Origin: Lactiplantibacillus plajomi
Lineage (GTDB): Bacteria; Bacillota; Bacilli; Lactobacillales; Lactobacillaceae
NCBI RefSeq assembly: GCF_005405405.1
Contig: NZ_BJDZ01000028.1
Coordinates: 1-38,860, forward strand
DNA: 38,860 nt
Direction: 5' to 3'
How positions within the stretch are numbered: position 1 is the first letter of the stretch; each line of letters begins with the position of its first letter. The position numbers and the translations under genes were made by a program. Under the pieces are notes generated by a model. That model was not told the DNA's origin and made no database searches. It was given only the letters and a program-made list of their open reading frames with translations. Below are positions 6,387 to 13,737 of the stretch, piece after piece.

Positions 6387-6488
6387 ATGATTGTGCTACC
6401 AGATTGGGTGTTTACGGCGCTAGTTACCTGGGTAATTACGGCACTGTGGTTTAAGCGACACGAGATTAAGAACTGGTTTGGAATTTAA
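6387..6488 (+). CDS. 33-residue predicted membrane peptide
   Basis: ATG 6387 has TTAGGAG seven bases upstream and opens a 33-codon frame. Its product has a hydrophobic helix (residues ~3-22, VFTALVTWVITALWF) followed by a basic tail KRHEIKNW, so a single membrane span with the tail in the cytoplasm is expected. The frame ends just before the ribosome binding site of the next gene. An in-frame ATG at 6363, inside the 16-bp repeat, would add eight residues but lacks a ribosome binding site. Function unknown. Confidence 0.6.
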   Translation: MIVLPDWVFTALVTWVITALWFKRHEIKNWFGI

Positions 6489-6501
6489 GGAGGCGTTTTA
6501 T

Positions 6502-6762
6502 ATGGAATATACGGATGAGATTAACTATGCACTAAAGGCGCGTGATCAGCGTGCAATTGATGAAAACGAAAAGGAATTGTTGATGACGATTCAGTTTACG
6601 TTGAACGCTAAGTTCACGAAACCGGGTTCAAAACGGTACAGTCAGCAGTTTCTGGAAGCACTGGTACTTGCTGGTATCGACTGTTACAAACCACAGGCGA
6701 GTGAGGACGGTAAATGGCATTTTGAATTACCGCGATTAGAAGGTGATGTTGATGAAGGTTGA
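6502..6762 (+). CDS. hypothetical early phage protein
   Basis: An 86-residue soluble protein, acidic at its end (EGDVDEG), with no motif I recognise. ATG 6502 has AAGGAGG eight bases upstream; the frame is open further upstream to a TTG at 6478 without support. The end overlaps the next gene by 11 bases, as in a tightly packed early operon. Confidence 0.75.
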   Translation: MEYTDEINYALKARDQRAIDENEKELLMTIQFTLNAKFTKPGSKRYSQQFLEALVLAGIDCYKPQASEDGKWHFELPRLEGDVDEG

Positions 6763-6967
6763 GGTTGGGGATCGCGTGACTTATCCCAGCGTGTATTCGT
6801 CTGGACGAGTATTAATTAAGGGCGGTATTGGTGAAGTCATGGCCATTAAGCAAGACTACTTTGGCAAATCATCGCGCAGAATTGCAGTTGTGCAGGCTGG
6901 TAAGAATAGGTTTGATCTATTTCTGGATGTTTTAGAACGGGTTAATCGAGGAGGCAGTAAGTTATGA
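6752..6967 (+). CDS. hypothetical early phage protein, small beta-barrel-like
   Basis: A 71-residue protein. The pattern VEVGDRVTYPS, GGIGEVMAIKQDYFG and RRIAVVQAGKNRFDLF suggests an SH3/KOW-like small beta barrel, but no family can be named. ATG 6752 follows AGAAGG by eight bases and starts inside the preceding gene. The stop codon overlaps the start of the next gene (ATGA), which suggests translational coupling. Confidence 0.7.
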   Translation: MKVEVGDRVTYPSVYSSGRVLIKGGIGEVMAIKQDYFGKSSRRIAVVQAGKNRFDLFLDVLERVNRGGSKL

Positions 6968-7134
6968 GAAAGGTATCACGGAAACCGTTTGAGGTTTGGC
7001 TTAAACAACAAAATACCCACGACCGGGTGCAACCAGTCGCAGGTACCGCGTTAGACGCATATTTCATCAAATTACGTGTCTATCATACGCTTAAACCGAC
7101 TTTATGGCAACGTCTTTGGGGGTGGCTGGGATGA
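6964..7134 (+). CDS. 56-residue basic protein
   Basis: ATG 6964 overlaps the previous stop codon (ATGA) and has GAGGAGG about ten bases upstream. The product is basic and rich in tryptophan at its end (LWQRLWGWLG). The frame ends in another ATGA overlap with the following gene. The overlaps on both sides support it as a real gene. No function can be assigned. Confidence 0.65.
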   Translation: MRKVSRKPFEVWLKQQNTHDRVQPVAGTALDAYFIKLRVYHTLKPTLWQRLWGWLG

Positions 7135-7586
7135 TTGCTACTCAGACCGATTTTGATAAATTCAGTAATTTGAGTAAACCTAGGTACGACTTTACAAAGT
7201 ACATCTCAATTAGTACGCCAAAAAAGAATATCAGCGTAACTGTTCCGCTGCTGACACTGGATAGTAAGAAAGCATATTTTAATGCGGCCTGCAAAAAAAT
7301 GTTAGCTGGCTTTCGTTTTGTTACCTTCGGCTACTATGATGGCAAATTATTGCTGACGTTCATGCGAAATGGTGAAGGTAATGAAGGTGCAAATAAGCTG
7401 TCAACTTTGGGTAAAAGTTCGTTACAAACTGGATTTTCATATCTCGCTAAAAAGTTGGGTCAGAAAACAGACGCTGTTAATCTGGATGCTTTTGTCTACA
7501 AGTACAAGCTTACAATGGTTGATCAACAGCACGCAATTATTGACTTATCAGAAGTTAATAGTAAGCGGCGAAAGGGTGAAAAATGA
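7131..7586 (+). CDS. hypothetical early phage protein
   Basis: A 151-residue soluble protein with no recognised domain. It has alternating beta-strand-like segments (ISVTVPLLTL, FRFVTFGYYDGKLLLTF) and a basic end (SKRRKGEK). ATG 7131 overlaps the preceding stop codon and is preceded by GGGGGTGG; the longer open frame to 7104 has no ribosome binding site. Its position before the recombination genes is typical for uncharacterised early genes of lactobacillus phages. Confidence 0.72.
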   Translation: MIATQTDFDKFSNLSKPRYDFTKYISISTPKKNISVTVPLLTLDSKKAYFNAACKKMLAGFRFVTFGYYDGKLLLTFMRNGEGNEGANKLSTLGKSSLQTGFSYLAKKLGQKTDAVNLDAFVYKYKLTMVDQQHAIIDLSEVNSKRRKGEK

Positions 7587-7768
7587 TGGATTCTATCAGT
7601 AAAAAAATGAATCAGATTAAAATTCAGAAAATGGGTATTGGACTGGTAAATGCACCTAGTCCGAAAGAACCAAAAACGCAGCGATTCTTAACTGCAACTT
7701 TGTTTGAGGCTTACAAAGAGCTTGATTGTTTGGAACATGAATTAAATCAACTACGGGGGTTCGAATAA
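7583..7768 (+). CDS. small hypothetical protein
   Basis: A 61-residue protein with a predicted helical end (ATLFEAYKELDCLEHELNQL). It starts in an ATGATGG sequence overlapping the previous stop codon, with AAAGGGTG upstream; either ATG could be used. It ends by overlapping the DUF1351 gene by one base. Function unknown. Confidence 0.65.
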   Translation: MMDSISKKMNQIKIQKMGIGLVNAPSPKEPKTQRFLTATLFEAYKELDCLEHELNQLRGFE

Positions 7769-8631
7769 TGGTAAATGAAGTGATTAATTTACCGGACTAT
7801 TCAGTAAACTATCAACCTGCGCCTATTGAGATTAACAACTACGAAGGTTTGCAGGCGGCGATTGTTCAATACATGAAACGCTATTCCGACTTGGTGATTA
7901 CGGATGCCAACGCTGCTGAAACCAAGAAGCTTCGGGCAAAGCTTAACAGACTTAAGAGAGCCTTGGACGAGCGACGTAAGGAAATTAAGAAGGACTATAA
8001 TGGTCCGCTTAAGGAGTTCGAAGCAAAGGTTAAGGCGCTCGAAGCCAATATTGATGACGTGATTCAGCCGATTGATACTGGACTGAGCGAGCTGGAAGCA
8101 CAGCGTAAGCAACAAAAAGAAAACGAAGTACGCAATTTGATTGCGGCAATGGCCCCCGCTTATGACGTCGAAATTGACGAAATTGAGCTGGACCCTAAAT
8201 GGCTGAACAAGACACTAAAGGGGCGTCCCTTAACCGACGAAGTTGCATCGGTCATGAAGTCAGTGAAAGATGCTAAAGACAAACTAGCGACTGAAACTGC
8301 AATGGTCACCAAGTATGCGCAAGCGGTTGATGTGGATCCAATGCCGTGGATTGACCAGCTTAAACAGGGACAGGATGTCCAGTATTTGCTGACAGGTATT
8401 GATAACCAAGTTGCACAGGCTAAGAAGCGGGAAGAACAGCGACGCTTACGTGCCGAAGCTGCGGCTGAACATCAACAGGAAACGAGCACCGGTAAGATTG
8501 TTGATACTGATACCGGTGAGGTTATTTCTGTAGTTCGGACGCTGAAGATAACGGCCACTAAGGACCAAATGTGGGACTTAGCAAGCTATATGAGAAAGCA
8601 CGGTATCAAGTTTGAGGCGGTGAACTCATGA
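7768..8631 (+). CDS. DUF1351 domain protein
   Basis: A 287-residue protein of the phage DUF1351 family. The N-terminal half is a long coiled coil (residues ~30-120; LRAKLNRLKRALDERRKEIK, EAKVKALEANIDDVIQPI). The middle contains LDPKWLNKTLKG, a hallmark of the family, and the C-terminal part is a small ordered domain (LKITATKDQMWDLASYMRKH). Members almost always lie next to a single-strand annealing recombinase and SSB, as here, so a role in phage recombination or replication is likely. The biochemical role is unknown. Confidence 0.87.
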   Translation: MVNEVINLPDYSVNYQPAPIEINNYEGLQAAIVQYMKRYSDLVITDANAAETKKLRAKLNRLKRALDERRKEIKKDYNGPLKEFEAKVKALEANIDDVIQPIDTGLSELEAQRKQQKENEVRNLIAAMAPAYDVEIDEIELDPKWLNKTLKGRPLTDEVASVMKSVKDAKDKLATETAMVTKYAQAVDVDPMPWIDQLKQGQDVQYLLTGIDNQVAQAKKREEQRRLRAEAAAEHQQETSTGKIVDTDTGEVISVVRTLKITATKDQMWDLASYMRKHGIKFEAVNS

Positions 8632-9380
8632 CGGAAAAGCAGGTTGAATCACAAGTGTCATTTAAGATTGCGCCTGAAAAGCGCGTGGAACTACAAGCTG
8701 CCTTTTTTGCAGGACTAACGAAGTTTAGAGAGCAAGTCAAGGCGCCCGCCAAGAACGGTCATGTCGGTTATGCGACTAAGGGTGGTAACAAGGCTTACGA
8801 TTACGTCCTTTTAGACGATTTGATTAAGTCAATTGACATGGGACTGAAAGGTACGGGTATCGCTTGGTATCAGGAAGCTGAGGCGGACCAGAAAGCCATT
8901 CGTGTTCGGACTGTTCTCACACATAAGGACGGGTACATGTACCAGTCTCCATGGATGAGTTTCTCAACGAACGGTCAACCACAGAGCGCCGGTAGTGCAA
9001 TCACTTACGCAAAACGTTATTCACTAGGCACCTCATTTGGTGTGAGCTCTGAAGCGGATGACGATGGTGAAGCAACTGGTAAAGGACAGGCATCGGGTAA
9101 TAGTTCTCATCAGTATGGAAGTAACCAACGTCGTCCAAACAGAGGCACTCAACAACGTAGTAATCGAAATAGTGGCAATTCTGATAATGGTCCGTTAAAG
9201 CAAGCCATGCGACAGATTGAGTTAATTAGTCAAGCAACCGGGCGTGATCAAGCTGAAATTTATCAAGAGTTAATCGGCCAAACTGGGTACGCTGACTCAG
9301 AACTGAACAATACCAGTAATGCTGTGAAATTTTTCAACGCGGCAAAACAAATGCGTCATAATTTGGAAGGTGGAAATTAA
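8628..9380 (+). CDS. erf: ERF-family single-strand annealing recombinase
   Basis: A 250-residue protein of the ERF superfamily (P22 Erf relatives), which anneals complementary single strands in phage recombination. The conserved core spans residues ~15-145 and includes YDYVLLDDLIKSI and the family signature SAITYAKRYSLGTSFGVS followed by acidic EADDDGEA. A low-complexity Gln/Asn/Arg-rich linker (~150-190) joins it to a helical C-terminal part. It overlaps the DUF1351 gene by four bases (ATGA), and the SSB gene starts within its stop codon. The three genes are thus probably translated together. Confidence 0.94.
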   Translation: MTEKQVESQVSFKIAPEKRVELQAAFFAGLTKFREQVKAPAKNGHVGYATKGGNKAYDYVLLDDLIKSIDMGLKGTGIAWYQEAEADQKAIRVRTVLTHKDGYMYQSPWMSFSTNGQPQSAGSAITYAKRYSLGTSFGVSSEADDDGEATGKGQASGNSSHQYGSNQRRPNRGTQQRSNRNSGNSDNGPLKQAMRQIELISQATGRDQAEIYQELIGQTGYADSELNNTSNAVKFFNAAKQMRHNLEGGN

Positions 9381-9823
9381 TGAATTTAGTTAGTTTATAT
9401 GGTCGGGTAGCTAACGACTTAGAATTGCGTTATACAAATAGCGGTAAGGCAGTCGTTCAATTTTCGATTGCCGTTCGAGGGTATAACGATAAAAGCAACT
9501 TCATTCGTTGTCAAGCATGGGAAAAGCGAGCAGAGAATTTGGCAAATTATTTTCACAAAGGGAGTCGAATCGGCGTGACGGGTCAGTTAGTGAGTGGACG
9601 TTATGACAAGGACGGTCAGACACACTATACGCAAGATGTAGTCGTGAATACGTTTGATTTTGTGGATAGCAAGCAGGAGTCTCAGCGCTTGAATCACGGT
9701 AATGACGAAGCAATCGATACAGCTGCTAGTCGTACAAATAGCAAAATTGGCAATACCAAGCGTGGACCGTTTGAGAATAATGGCAATCAGATAGATATCA
9801 GCGATGATGATGTACCGTTTTAG
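9380..9823 (+). CDS. ssb: single-stranded DNA-binding protein
   Basis: A 147-residue protein with an OB fold (residues ~1-105; LYGRVANDLELRYTNSGKAVVQF, FIRCQAWEKRAENLANYFHKG, QLVSGRYD), a flexible linker and an acidic tip ISDDDVPF. The tip matches the conserved SSB tail that recruits replication and repair proteins. It coats single strands during phage replication and works beside the ERF recombinase. The start overlaps the previous stop codon. Confidence 0.96.
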   Translation: MNLVSLYGRVANDLELRYTNSGKAVVQFSIAVRGYNDKSNFIRCQAWEKRAENLANYFHKGSRIGVTGQLVSGRYDKDGQTHYTQDVVVNTFDFVDSKQESQRLNHGNDEAIDTAASRTNSKIGNTKRGPFENNGNQIDISDDDVPF

Positions 9824-9837
9824 TTGGGGTGATTTAG

Positions 9838-10530
9838 ATGCAACGGTCCCGGACGGAACTAGTTGTTCATAACGGTAAGTACTGGCTTGCTACAGAGTTG
9901 GACAAGAAGCCAAATTTAGAGCATATCGAGACGGTTAGCGGCTCAACCGACCAATTCTATATGGACTGGGAATTAGCTGACACGCGCAAAGCCAGGCCAC
10001 AGCAGCGGCGCTTATTCTTTGCATTGCTCAATGACATTGCGGATTGGTCAGTAGTTCCACACGATTATTTGAAGTCAATGTTCTATTTGCAATACGCAAC
10101 TTACACCAAAGGCAAGCAAATCAGCCTGTCAGACACCACAGAATCAAGTGTAAGCGATGCAAATGTACTATTAGACCTAGTTATCGACTTCATGTTTGAA
10201 TGGCACGTACCGTTTAAGCGTGGCTATGAGCTACTACCGCGCGACCAAGAATATTATCTGTTCGAGTGCTGCCGTCACCGAGTTTGCATGATTTGTGGCG
10301 GGCGAGCGGATATCCATCATGTCGATGTGATTGGGTCCGGGTTAAATCGAACGCACGTTGATCACAGCAAGCGACACGTTATTGCATTGTGTCGGCGGCA
10401 TCATGGTGAAATTGAGCAGATTGGAGCAAAGGCGTTTAGTGCTAAGTATCATGTTCCAGTGGGCGGTATCAAGTTAGATAGAGAAACGTTAAAACGAATT
10501 GGCTTGAGAGGTAAGTACAGCAGTGACTAA
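9838..10530 (+). CDS. putative HNH nuclease / NinB-Orf-like recombination protein
   Basis: A 230-residue protein. The C-terminal part has a zinc-binding HNH-like arrangement: CMICGGRADIHHVDVIG, then HSKRHVIALCRRHHGEIEQIG. This gives two paired cysteine sites and the central histidines of the HNHc_6 group. The N-terminal part (KARPQQRRLFFALLNDIADW) resembles the NinB/Orf-type domain found fused to it in many Firmicutes phages. It follows SSB in the recombination block, so a role in processing recombination intermediates is likely. ATG 9838 has GGGGTGAT upstream. Confidence 0.85.
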   Translation: MQRSRTELVVHNGKYWLATELDKKPNLEHIETVSGSTDQFYMDWELADTRKARPQQRRLFFALLNDIADWSVVPHDYLKSMFYLQYATYTKGKQISLSDTTESSVSDANVLLDLVIDFMFEWHVPFKRGYELLPRDQEYYLFECCRHRVCMICGGRADIHHVDVIGSGLNRTHVDHSKRHVIALCRRHHGEIEQIGAKAFSAKYHVPVGGIKLDRETLKRIGLRGKYSSD

Positions 10531-10569
10531 TACACCGAGCGGGTGGAAGGCCCGTGATTGGAGGAGATT

Positions 10570-10719
10570 ATGGTTTACGTATTGTTAGTAAATGGCGCGG
10601 CTGCAGCAGTTTATTCGACATTGACGGAAGCAAGAACCGATAAGAAACGATTACAGAAGAGAATTCAGAATTTGGCTGTTCAAGCAGTTCCATATCGGAC
10701 CAAGTCAGTTCTAAGTTGA
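10570..10719 (+). CDS. 49-residue hypothetical protein
   Basis: ATG 10570 is preceded by GGAGGAG about five bases upstream. The frame encodes a hydrophobic/alanine-rich start (YVLLVNGAAAAVYSTLTEAR) followed by a basic helix (DKKRLQKRIQN). The layout resembles small phage proteins with one beta hairpin and a helix. It fills the gap between the HNH gene and the replication gene. Function unknown. Confidence 0.6.
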   Translation: MVYVLLVNGAAAAVYSTLTEARTDKKRLQKRIQNLAVQAVPYRTKSVLS

Positions 10720-10729
10720 GGTGGGGCGA

Positions 10730-11482
10730 ATGGCACAAAGAAGAATGTTTAGCAAGCAGATCACCGAAACTGATTTGTTCATGGATTTACCATTATCCGC
10801 GCAAGCCCTTTATTTGCACCTCATGATGAATGCTGATGATGACGGATTCTTGGGTAATGCAAGAACAATTCTAAGGATGGTTAGCGCTAGCAATGATGAT
10901 TATAAATTATTGATAGCTAAACAATTTGTCATTGTCTTTGATGATGGTGTGGCTGTGATTAAAGATTGGCGGATTCATAACTATATTCGTAAAGACCGGT
11001 ATCGCTCGACTATTTATGTTGATCATAAACGGGAATTATCAGTTGACGAAAACCAGTCATACCAACAATTAGAGCCTGGTATACCAGATGTCATACCAAA
11101 TGTATCCAGAATGGATACCCAGGTTAGGTTAGGTAAGGATAGGTTAGGTAAGGGTAGTAAAGAACATAGTCCGGCTGAAGCCGAACCGTTCGACTGGAAA
11201 TCCGTAATCGACTATCTAAACCAGCAGGCAGGCAAGCGGTTTAGGTACACAGAGAGTAATAAGAGAATCATAGTTGCCAGACACAATGACGGTGGCTTTA
11301 CAGTCGACGACATGAAAACAGTCATTGATAATCAGTGCGCGGCTTGGTTGCATAGCAGAATAAAGGGAAAGCCAGCAGCGCAATATTTAAGACCGGAAAC
11401 GTTGTTTAGAGCGTCAAAATTTGAGGGCTATTTAAATAATCGCCCCAAAGAGTCGGAAAAGGATTGGTTTGGTGATGATTGA
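10730..11482 (+). CDS. replisome organizer (DnaD-like) with conserved phage C-terminal domain
   Basis: A 250-residue replication initiator. The N-terminal winged-helix part (residues ~1-100; MFSKQITETDLFMDLPLSAQALYLHL) is that of phage replisome organizers, which bind the origin. The C-terminal part (~150-240; VIDYLNQQAGKRFRYT, YLRPETLFRASKFEGYL) is the Phg_2220_C/DnaD-associated domain. Between them the gene contains iterated repeats, read as VRLGKDRLGKGS, that probably form the origin. Start ATG 10730 follows AGGTGGGG; the frame opens earlier at 10721. It ends overlapping the helicase loader gene, its likely partner. Confidence 0.91.
   Translation: MAQRRMFSKQITETDLFMDLPLSAQALYLHLMMNADDDGFLGNARTILRMVSASNDDYKLLIAKQFVIVFDDGVAVIKDWRIHNYIRKDRYRSTIYVDHKRELSVDENQSYQQLEPGIPDVIPNVSRMDTQVRLGKDRLGKGSKEHSPAEAEPFDWKSVIDYLNQQAGKRFRYTESNKRIIVARHNDGGFTVDDMKTVIDNQCAAWLHSRIKGKPAAQYLRPETLFRASKFEGYLNNRPKESEKDWFGDD
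11121..11153. repeat. iterated repeats in the replication gene, putative phage origin
   Basis: TAGGTTAGGTAAGG occurs at 11125-11138 and 11140-11153 (15-bp period), preceded by a partial AGGTT unit. The units encode the repeated peptide RLGK. In many Gram-positive temperate phages the origin lies as iterons inside the replisome organizer gene. This is therefore the likely site where that protein assembles. Confidence 0.65.
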
Positions 11483-12267
11483 TGAATAAAGTCGGGAAAC
11501 TGATTGACCAACGTTTAGTGGCCAAAGTAATTAAGCAGAAGAATATTGATCCAAGTAAATTACCAACGGTCGAGGAACTGAATAAACGGACGGTTGACAT
11601 GGCCCAAAGAAGTGTTGAATCCAATCGACAACGTTATTACTATCGCATGAGTGTTTGGTCAGGTAACGTTCCATTACGATTTAAGTTCAGCGACTGGCAG
11701 GTTGATGCCCAACGTAATCAGGTAAAGGCTAAACAACTAGGAAATCAAGCGTTTGTATTGGCGAAAGAAATGATTACCAAGCCGTTTAATGTAGCCATGG
11801 TTGGTGATCGGGGCGTGGGCAAGACTGCACTAGCTCTGGCAATGATGTCACAACTCATGCAATGTGGCAAAACGGCAATGTTTGTATCAACTGCAGAGCT
11901 GCTACGGTTGGTAAATGACAGGTACTCAGCCAACGACGTTCAGGAGCGGTTGATGTACATCGCAAAGGACATGAAGTCGGTGGACGTGTTGGTGCTTGAT
12001 GACTTCGGAACGGAAGGTGGTAAGCCGACGGAGAGTGGCTATTACAAGCCGGTTCACAAGGACCTGCAAACGCTAATGTACCAGGTCGCTAATGCACGGG
12101 TAGACTTCGAGCATAACAGGGCCCGATACAGCACTATCATCACGACTAACAATTCCCGTGATCAGTTACGAGATATGTACGATAAGAAAACGATTGACCG
12201 TTTATTTACCAAGAACAGTGAGCACCGCTTGGTATTTGATGGTATGAAAGGGGTACGGAACGTATGA
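11482..12267 (+). CDS. DnaC-like helicase loader, AAA+ ATPase
   Basis: A 261-residue ATPase that should load the host replicative helicase on the phage origin. Walker A is GDRGVGKT (residues ~109-116). Walker B is VLVLDDFGTE (~169-178). A sensor-like TTNNS and an arginine-containing end (KKTIDRLFTKNSEHRLVFDG) complete the AAA+ module. The N-terminal ~70 residues form the helicase-binding part. ATG 11482 overlaps the stop codon of the replisome organizer gene; a TTG precedes it in frame. The end overlaps the zinc-ribbon gene by four bases. Confidence 0.93.
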   Translation: MNKVGKLIDQRLVAKVIKQKNIDPSKLPTVEELNKRTVDMAQRSVESNRQRYYYRMSVWSGNVPLRFKFSDWQVDAQRNQVKAKQLGNQAFVLAKEMITKPFNVAMVGDRGVGKTALALAMMSQLMQCGKTAMFVSTAELLRLVNDRYSANDVQERLMYIAKDMKSVDVLVLDDFGTEGGKPTESGYYKPVHKDLQTLMYQVANARVDFEHNRARYSTIITTNNSRDQLRDMYDKKTIDRLFTKNSEHRLVFDGMKGVRNV

Positions 12268-12455
12268 CATGTAGACTTTGTAATGGCAACAAGGTGGTAT
12301 ATAGCCCAGTGGGGGCTTATGGGGTCACAGTTGGCCCTTGCCCGAATTGCACGGATGTTATTCACGAGCACTACGAACATGAGCTAGAAAGGAAGTTGGC
12401 TTATGACGGCGAAGGCAGGTTGGTTGGATGTTATGAGCGAGCTGCAAGCCATTGA
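12264..12455 (+). CDS. small zinc-ribbon protein
   Basis: A 63-residue protein with two cysteine pairs, CRLC at residues ~3-6 and CPNC at ~27-30, in a DnaJ/rubredoxin-like spacing that should bind zinc. A charged helical tail follows. It starts on the ATGA overlap with the helicase loader gene. Its last 53 bases overlap the next gene in another frame, an unusually long overlap for this phage, so the end could be extended relative to relatives. Function unknown. Confidence 0.7.
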   Translation: MTCRLCNGNKVVYSPVGAYGVTVGPCPNCTDVIHEHYEHELERKLAYDGEGRLVGCYERAASH

Positions 12456-12720
12456 GGCACGACATGGTAGTGTGCTGAAGGCACCCAAGTCAGAAGTAGA
12501 TTATCTGCACAAGATGCAGGGTATCAAGGACCTTGATATTAAGTACGTGGAAATGACAAGACACGAGTACAACGTGCTCAAGAAAGCCCTGGAGCATAGA
12601 ATTACAGTTCGCTTTGCGCAGATTCAATTGGGGTATAGCAGCTCATGGGTGCGATACCGCTTGGGTGCTATTCGCAATGGGCAGTATCTTATTACAGATT
12701 TAGACGAGAAAGAGGAATGA
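12403..12720 (+). CDS. hypothetical early protein with helix-turn-helix-like end
   Basis: A 105-residue protein. The second half (MTRHEYNVLKKALEHRITVR, IQLGYSSSWVRYRLGAIRNG) reads like a helix-turn-helix of transcription regulators, but the family is not certain. ATG 12403 has AAAGGA about ten bases upstream inside the preceding gene. It lies just before the methyltransferase remnant. Confidence 0.65.
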   Translation: MTAKAGWLDVMSELQAIEARHGSVLKAPKSEVDYLHKMQGIKDLDIKYVEMTRHEYNVLKKALEHRITVRFAQIQLGYSSSWVRYRLGAIRNGQYLITDLDEKEE

Positions 12721-12738
12721 GATTGAAGTTTACAATAC

Positions 12739-12999
12739 TTGCGAAGCGCTGGAAAATCATCATGGTTAGCTAAGAAGTACGGCACGCTCGATGAAACATG
12801 GCCTTTTGACTTGCGTCAGGGATTTATTGAGTGTATGCGAGTTTTGAAGCCGCATGGCACGTTAATTTTTAAGTGGAACGAAGAGCAAATTAAGTTGAGC
12901 GAACTGTTAGATGCCATTGGTTATCTGCCATTATTCGGTGATAAGCGTGGGAAAACGCACTGGCTTGTATTTATGAAAGTAACCGTAGATGTTAGCTAG
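12739..12999 (+). pseudogene. truncated SAM-dependent methyltransferase (C-terminal half)
   Basis: The 86-codon frame matches only the C-terminal half of phage class I methyltransferases: AGKSSWLAKKYGTLDE, then ECMRVLKPHGTLIFKWNEEQI and GKTHWLVFMK. In intact members this part follows an N-terminal SAM-binding half with a DPP-type catalytic motif about 40-100 residues earlier; neither is present. The only start codons are TTG 12739 or later, without a ribosome binding site. An ATG at 12718 leads into another frame that stops quickly. The best reading is a gene that lost its 5' half by deletion. Confidence 0.72.
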
Positions 13000-13013
13000 A
13001 AAGGAGCGACTGT

Positions 13014-13514
13014 ATGGAACAAAAGTTAATTCGTGAGATAACAAAGTTAGTTACTGACCTTGTACACGATGAACGTAAACGACAATTTCAGAATGAGCAG
13101 ACATGGAGAGTTAAGAATACTAGGTTATTGCTGAAAAATTATGATATTTTGAAAGAGCATTCGAGGGACATCGATACAGACATTGATCGTTATTTGAAGG
13201 ACGTATTTAACGCGGATGATTTAAAGTTGCGTAGTGTCATGGGCTATAAGGCACGTACAAATAAGATGATGGAGTACACGGACTTAATGCTACAAGCTTA
13301 CAAAAATTATGCCAAGAAACGTGATTTAGCAGTTCAACGGCGATATTTTGTCATTCAAAATATGTACATCAATCCGCAGAAATGGACGTTCATGAAAATC
13401 GCTGACTATTTTGATGTCTCGGAAAAGACGATTAAGCGCGATCAAAAAGAAGCAATTCAAGAGTTTTCGATATTCTTATTTGGGATTGTTAGCTTAGAAG
13501 AGATGGTTAGCTAA
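13014..13514 (+). CDS. ArpU/RinA-family late transcription activator
   Basis: A 166-residue protein with a long helical N-terminal part and a C-terminal sigma-region-4-like helix-turn-helix (residues ~105-150; VIQNMYINPQKWTFMKIADYF, SEKTIKRDQKEAIQEF). Proteins of the ArpU/RinA group, at the end of the early region of many Firmicutes phages, switch on packaging, structural and lysis genes. AAAGGAG lies seven bases before ATG 13014. The likely target promoter, with three TGTCC boxes, begins two bases after its stop codon. Confidence 0.87.
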   Translation: MEQKLIREITKLVTDLVHDERKRQFQNEQTWRVKNTRLLLKNYDILKEHSRDIDTDIDRYLKDVFNADDLKLRSVMGYKARTNKMMEYTDLMLQAYKNYAKKRDLAVQRRYFVIQNMYINPQKWTFMKIADYFDVSEKTIKRDQKEAIQEFSIFLFGIVSLEEMVS

Positions 13515-13515
13515 T

Positions 13516-13560
13516 TGTCCCAATCGTGTCCAGACAATGTCCCTTTTTAGATGGTATATT
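13516..13560 (+). promoter_or_regulatory. putative activator-dependent late promoter
   Basis: Three direct repeats TGTCC at 13516-13520, 13527-13531 and 13538-13542 are spaced by exactly 11 bp, one helical turn. A -10-like TATATT follows at 13555-13560. There is no good -35 box; the third repeat takes its place. This is the layout expected for a promoter that needs an activator, most simply the ArpU/RinA-like protein encoded just upstream. Confidence 0.6.
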
Positions 13561-13630
13561 GATAGCGTGAATGAGTGGGAAGATACGACCATTAATCTAC
13601 TCCTTGAATGGAATTGCAGAGACAGGTATG

Positions 13631-13708
13631 TGTGATTGTAACCGGTACTCGGTGCCGGAAGAGGGCGGTTTGACTTTCCGTGCATGGTTCGATTCCACGC
13701 CAATCACA
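13631..13708 (+). ncRNA. tRNA-like structure 1 (degenerate)
   Basis: TGTGATTG (from 13631) pairs perfectly with CAATCACA (to 13708), forming an extended acceptor-like stem. Inside are a D-arm-like CCGG-loop-CCGG, a 5-bp anticodon-like stem GAGGG/CTTTC with an 8-base loop CGGTTTGA, and a T arm CATGG-TTCGATT-CCACG with one mismatch. The 8-base loop and the mismatch argue against a normal translating tRNA. It lies ~65 bases after the predicted late transcription start. Confidence 0.5.
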
Positions 13709-13709
13709 T

Positions 13710-13733
13710 TGGTTGGAAGCTAAGAGCCAACCA
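13710..13733 (+). ncRNA. hairpin between the tRNA-like structures
   Basis: TGGTTGG (13710-13716) and CCAACCA (13727-13733) form a perfect 7-bp stem with a 10-base loop. No T run follows, so it is not a terminator. It may be a processing element of the structured late leader. Confidence 0.4.
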
Positions 13734-13737
13734 TTAC

